A program made the position numbers and the translations under genes. A DNA stretch of 64,000 nt, taken from assembly GCA_963698395.1 (NCBI GenBank), contig CAVOQQ010000003.1, positions 558,001 to 622,000 of the forward strand, in the 5' to 3' direction. Below are positions 62,614-64,000 of this stretch, piece by piece (the stretch's first letter is position 1; each line of letters opens with the position of its first letter). The DNA is from JBBQUN01 sp963698395. Lineage in GTDB: Bacteria > Actinomycetota > Acidimicrobiia > Acidimicrobiales > SZUA-35. A model generated the notes under the pieces. That model saw only the letters and a list, made by a program, of their open reading frames with translations. It searched no databases and was not told the origin of the DNA.

Positions 62614-63012
62614 TCAATACATCGGAAACCCTCGAACCTGCGGTTCGGGGGTTTTGTGCGTTTTGCAGCGTGGTTGGTAGCCGATGTTCGGGTTGAGGGT
62701 GAGGTGGCGGAGGAGTTCGCCGGTGTCGGTGGCGATGACTCGGATGTCGAGGTCGTCGATGAGAACGATGACAGCGATTCCTTGGTGGGCTCGGCCGATC
62801 GAGATGTGGTGCATGCGGCCGCCGCGGCGTAGGGAAACGGCTCCGGTCTTGTCGATGCGGTCGCGGCGGACCCGGTAGTGGGGGCCGGCGGTGCTGCCGG
62901 TGGGGCCGGTCTTTGGAAGCCGTTGGTAGGCGATGGCTGGTGTCGCACGGCCGAGGGAACGGTGGGGGCGTCGTTGGTTGTATTCGATGACGAAGACGTC
63001 GATCAGGACAGT
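62614..63012 (-). mobile_element. IS481-type transposase C-terminal remnant
   Basis: The translation matches the end of IS481-family integrases: DVFVIEYNQRRPHRSLG, TPAIAY, HYRVRRDRIDKTGAVSLR, RMHHISIGRAHQG and TGELLRHLTLNP. The first two-thirds of the transposase, including the DDE catalytic residues, are gone, so it cannot move. It is wedged between tRNA-Leu and ogt and its tail runs over the tRNA terminator, which suggests an old insertion at this locus followed by deletion up to about 63012. Confidence 0.75.
62627..62655 (+). terminator. Terminator after tRNA-Leu
   Basis: AACCCTCGAACC, a three-base loop, GGTTCGGGGGTT followed by a short T-run. Eleven of twelve positions pair. Confidence 0.75.
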
Positions 63013-63029
63013 GGGCCGTCGCGACGCGC

Positions 63030-63548
63030 TCAGAACAGCGGGCGGTCGATGGGAGCCCCCTCGATCTCGAGTAAACGGCGTTTGGTCACGGTGCCCCCGT
63101 TGGCCGAGAAGCCGCCGAGTTGACCGTCGGCTGCGACCACCCGGTGGCACGGCACGATGATCGGCACGGGATTGCGACCCATGGCACCGCCGACAGCTTG
63201 CGCGCCACCGGGCTGCCCGAGACGCTTCGCAACGGCCCCATAGGTCATCACCACACCGGGCGGAATCGTTCGCGCCACCTCGTAGGCCGCACGATCGAAG
63301 TCGGGCACGGCATCGAGGTCGACGAGCACATCGCCGAGATCGCGGCGGGATCCAGCGACGAGGTCGGCCATCGCCTCGATGCCAAGCTCCACCAACGTGG
63401 GCGGATGGGTTCCCGTGGACTCGCCGATGACCGCTCTTGCCCGGGCGAGCGTTGCCGCATCACTCGCCTCTGGAAGCACCACGACTTTGATGCGCTGCTC
63501 GACCCACCCGACCCCACACCGGCCAAGTGCGGTGTCGAAGAGTGCCAC
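63030..63548 (-). CDS. ogt: Methylated-DNA--protein-cysteine methyltransferase
   Basis: A 172-residue DNA-repair protein that transfers O6-alkyl groups from guanine to its own Cys. The active-site motif is VPCHRVV (Cys about 133), and the DNA-binding helix lies in YGAVAKRLGQPGGAQAVGGAMGRNP. The N-terminal half is the short structural domain of the family. Its start overlaps the end of the arylamine N-acetyltransferase gene by 89 bases, an unusually long overlap; both readings look genuine. Confidence 0.9.
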   Translation of the reverse strand: MALFDTALGRCGVGWVEQRIKVVVLPEASDAATLARARAVIGESTGTHPPTLVELGIEAMADLVAGSRRDLGDVLVDLDAVPDFDRAAYEVARTIPPGVVMTYGAVAKRLGQPGGAQAVGGAMGRNPVPIIVPCHRVVAADGQLGGFSANGGTVTKRRLLEIEGAPIDRPLF

Positions 63549-64000
63549 GCCGCGCTCGGGAAGCCAACGACAGGCGAACCCGATCCGTTTCGGGCAGGTC
63601 GATCCCGAACCTGGTGGCCAGCACCGTTCCGAGCTCGCTGTCCTCGAAGCGTTGCTCTGATCGCTTGCCGTCGACCTCTTCGATCAGACGGGACCCGCTG
63701 AGCGTCACCCGGCCGTTCGAGGTGAGGCGACTCACGATGGGCTTCCGAGTGAAGGGTGACGCCTGGGCCGTCTGATGATGACGACAGCCCGGTTCGAAAT
63801 CATGAAGCACCCGCGGTGTGAGACTGAATCGGTACTGCGCCTCGCCTTCGCGCAGGAGATCGAACCATGGATCATCCACCGATTCGATGTCGCCATCGCC
63901 CGGGGTGGCGGCGACGATCCGGAACGCACCGGCCGAATCGACGTGGTCGACCTCGGGCTCGAAGAGGACCGGTTCGACGAAGGAGTCACCGAATCCGACG
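63460..64000 (-). CDS. Arylamine N-acetyltransferase, C-terminal part (5' end outside window)
   Basis: About 180 residues of a NAT enzyme, open to the edge of the window. The catalytic-triad Asp is in VGFGDSF just at the edge, and the C-terminal features FTRKPIVSRLTSNGRVTLSGSRLI and FGIDLPE are those of the NAT family, which acetylates arylamines with acetyl-CoA. The tail (ARRGTLRHRTW onward) is Arg-rich and lies over the ogt start; it may be a poorly conserved extension. Confidence 0.85.
   Translation of the reverse strand, partial: VGFGDSFVEPVLFEPEVDHVDSAGAFRIVAATPGDGDIESVDDPWFDLLREGEAQYRFSLTPRVLHDFEPGCRHHQTAQASPFTRKPIVSRLTSNGRVTLSGSRLIEEVDGKRSEQRFEDSELGTVLATRFGIDLPETDRVRLSLASRARRGTLRHRTWPVWGRVGRAAHQSRGASRGE

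Noticed and set aside
1..64000. CRISPR array
   Set aside because: No regularly spaced direct repeats of 25-40 bp were seen; the only tandem repeat is the 8-bp unit in the integrase remnant.

Overview
The window looks like a high-GC actinobacterial chromosome. The clearest sign is the cell-division and signalling block at 53.8-62.6 kb: crgA, pabA/trpG, then pknB, pbpA, rodA, pstP, fhaB and fhaA on the minus strand, ending at a tRNA-Leu(CAG). This is close to the order in mycobacteria, but pknA is missing. Several probable F420- or flavin-dependent LLM and split-barrel enzymes and Thr-rich low-complexity tails fit an acidimicrobial (Ilumatobacter-like) lineage; that finer placement is inference.

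Layout. 0-5.3 kb: the end of prfC, a PQQ-propeller lipoprotein, a P1 peptidase, a phosphoesterase and an MFS transporter. 5.37 kb: tRNA-Ala(TGC). 5.4-18.67 kb: an accessory island bounded by a 59-bp direct repeat of the tRNA-Ala 3' part. 18.7-21.9 kb: a ruined tyrosine integrase, a toxin-antitoxin-like gene pair, an IS110 scrap and small ORFs. 22-32.6 kb: a two-component system, membrane proteins, an M28 peptidase, lipid and acyl-CoA enzymes and a lone ABC permease. 32.6-37.3 kb: a four-gene polyprenol-phosphate glycosylation operon. 37.5-53.8 kb: mostly housekeeping and catabolic genes (panE-like with a frameshift, crotonase, DUF389, FAH, an OmpA/BON protein, TrpB-like, aroC, PAC2, and others). 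62.6-64 kb: an IS481 remnant, ogt and the end of an arylamine N-acetyltransferase gene.

The most interesting part is 6.5-13.4 kb inside the island. It encodes a fusion of a QueC-type 7-deazaguanine enzyme with a PAPS sulfotransferase, a QueE radical-SAM enzyme and a degenerate QueD homologue. With them are three Fe(II)/2-oxoglutarate-type oxygenases from three different families (prolyl-hydroxylase-like, PhyH-like, JmjC-like) and a class-I methyltransferase. In the middle lies a 92-aa leader/core-like peptide gene, preceded by a decayed tandem copy. I see no tgt, queA, queF, queG or folE. My reading is that this is a candidate biosynthetic system in which a 7-deazaguanine unit (CDG, ADG or preQ0) is attached to, or built on, a ribosomal peptide that is then hydroxylated, sulfated and methylated. 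The domains are seen directly; the chemistry is inferred.

The island probably arrived by site-specific integration into tRNA-Ala. The integrase remnant just beyond the right-hand repeat has lost its box-I arginine region and its catalytic tyrosine, so the element now looks fixed. Several genes in the window carry apparent frameshifts or stops (TrkA-type, precursor copy 1, TetR, cupin, panE). Some may be real decay and some may be assembly indels.
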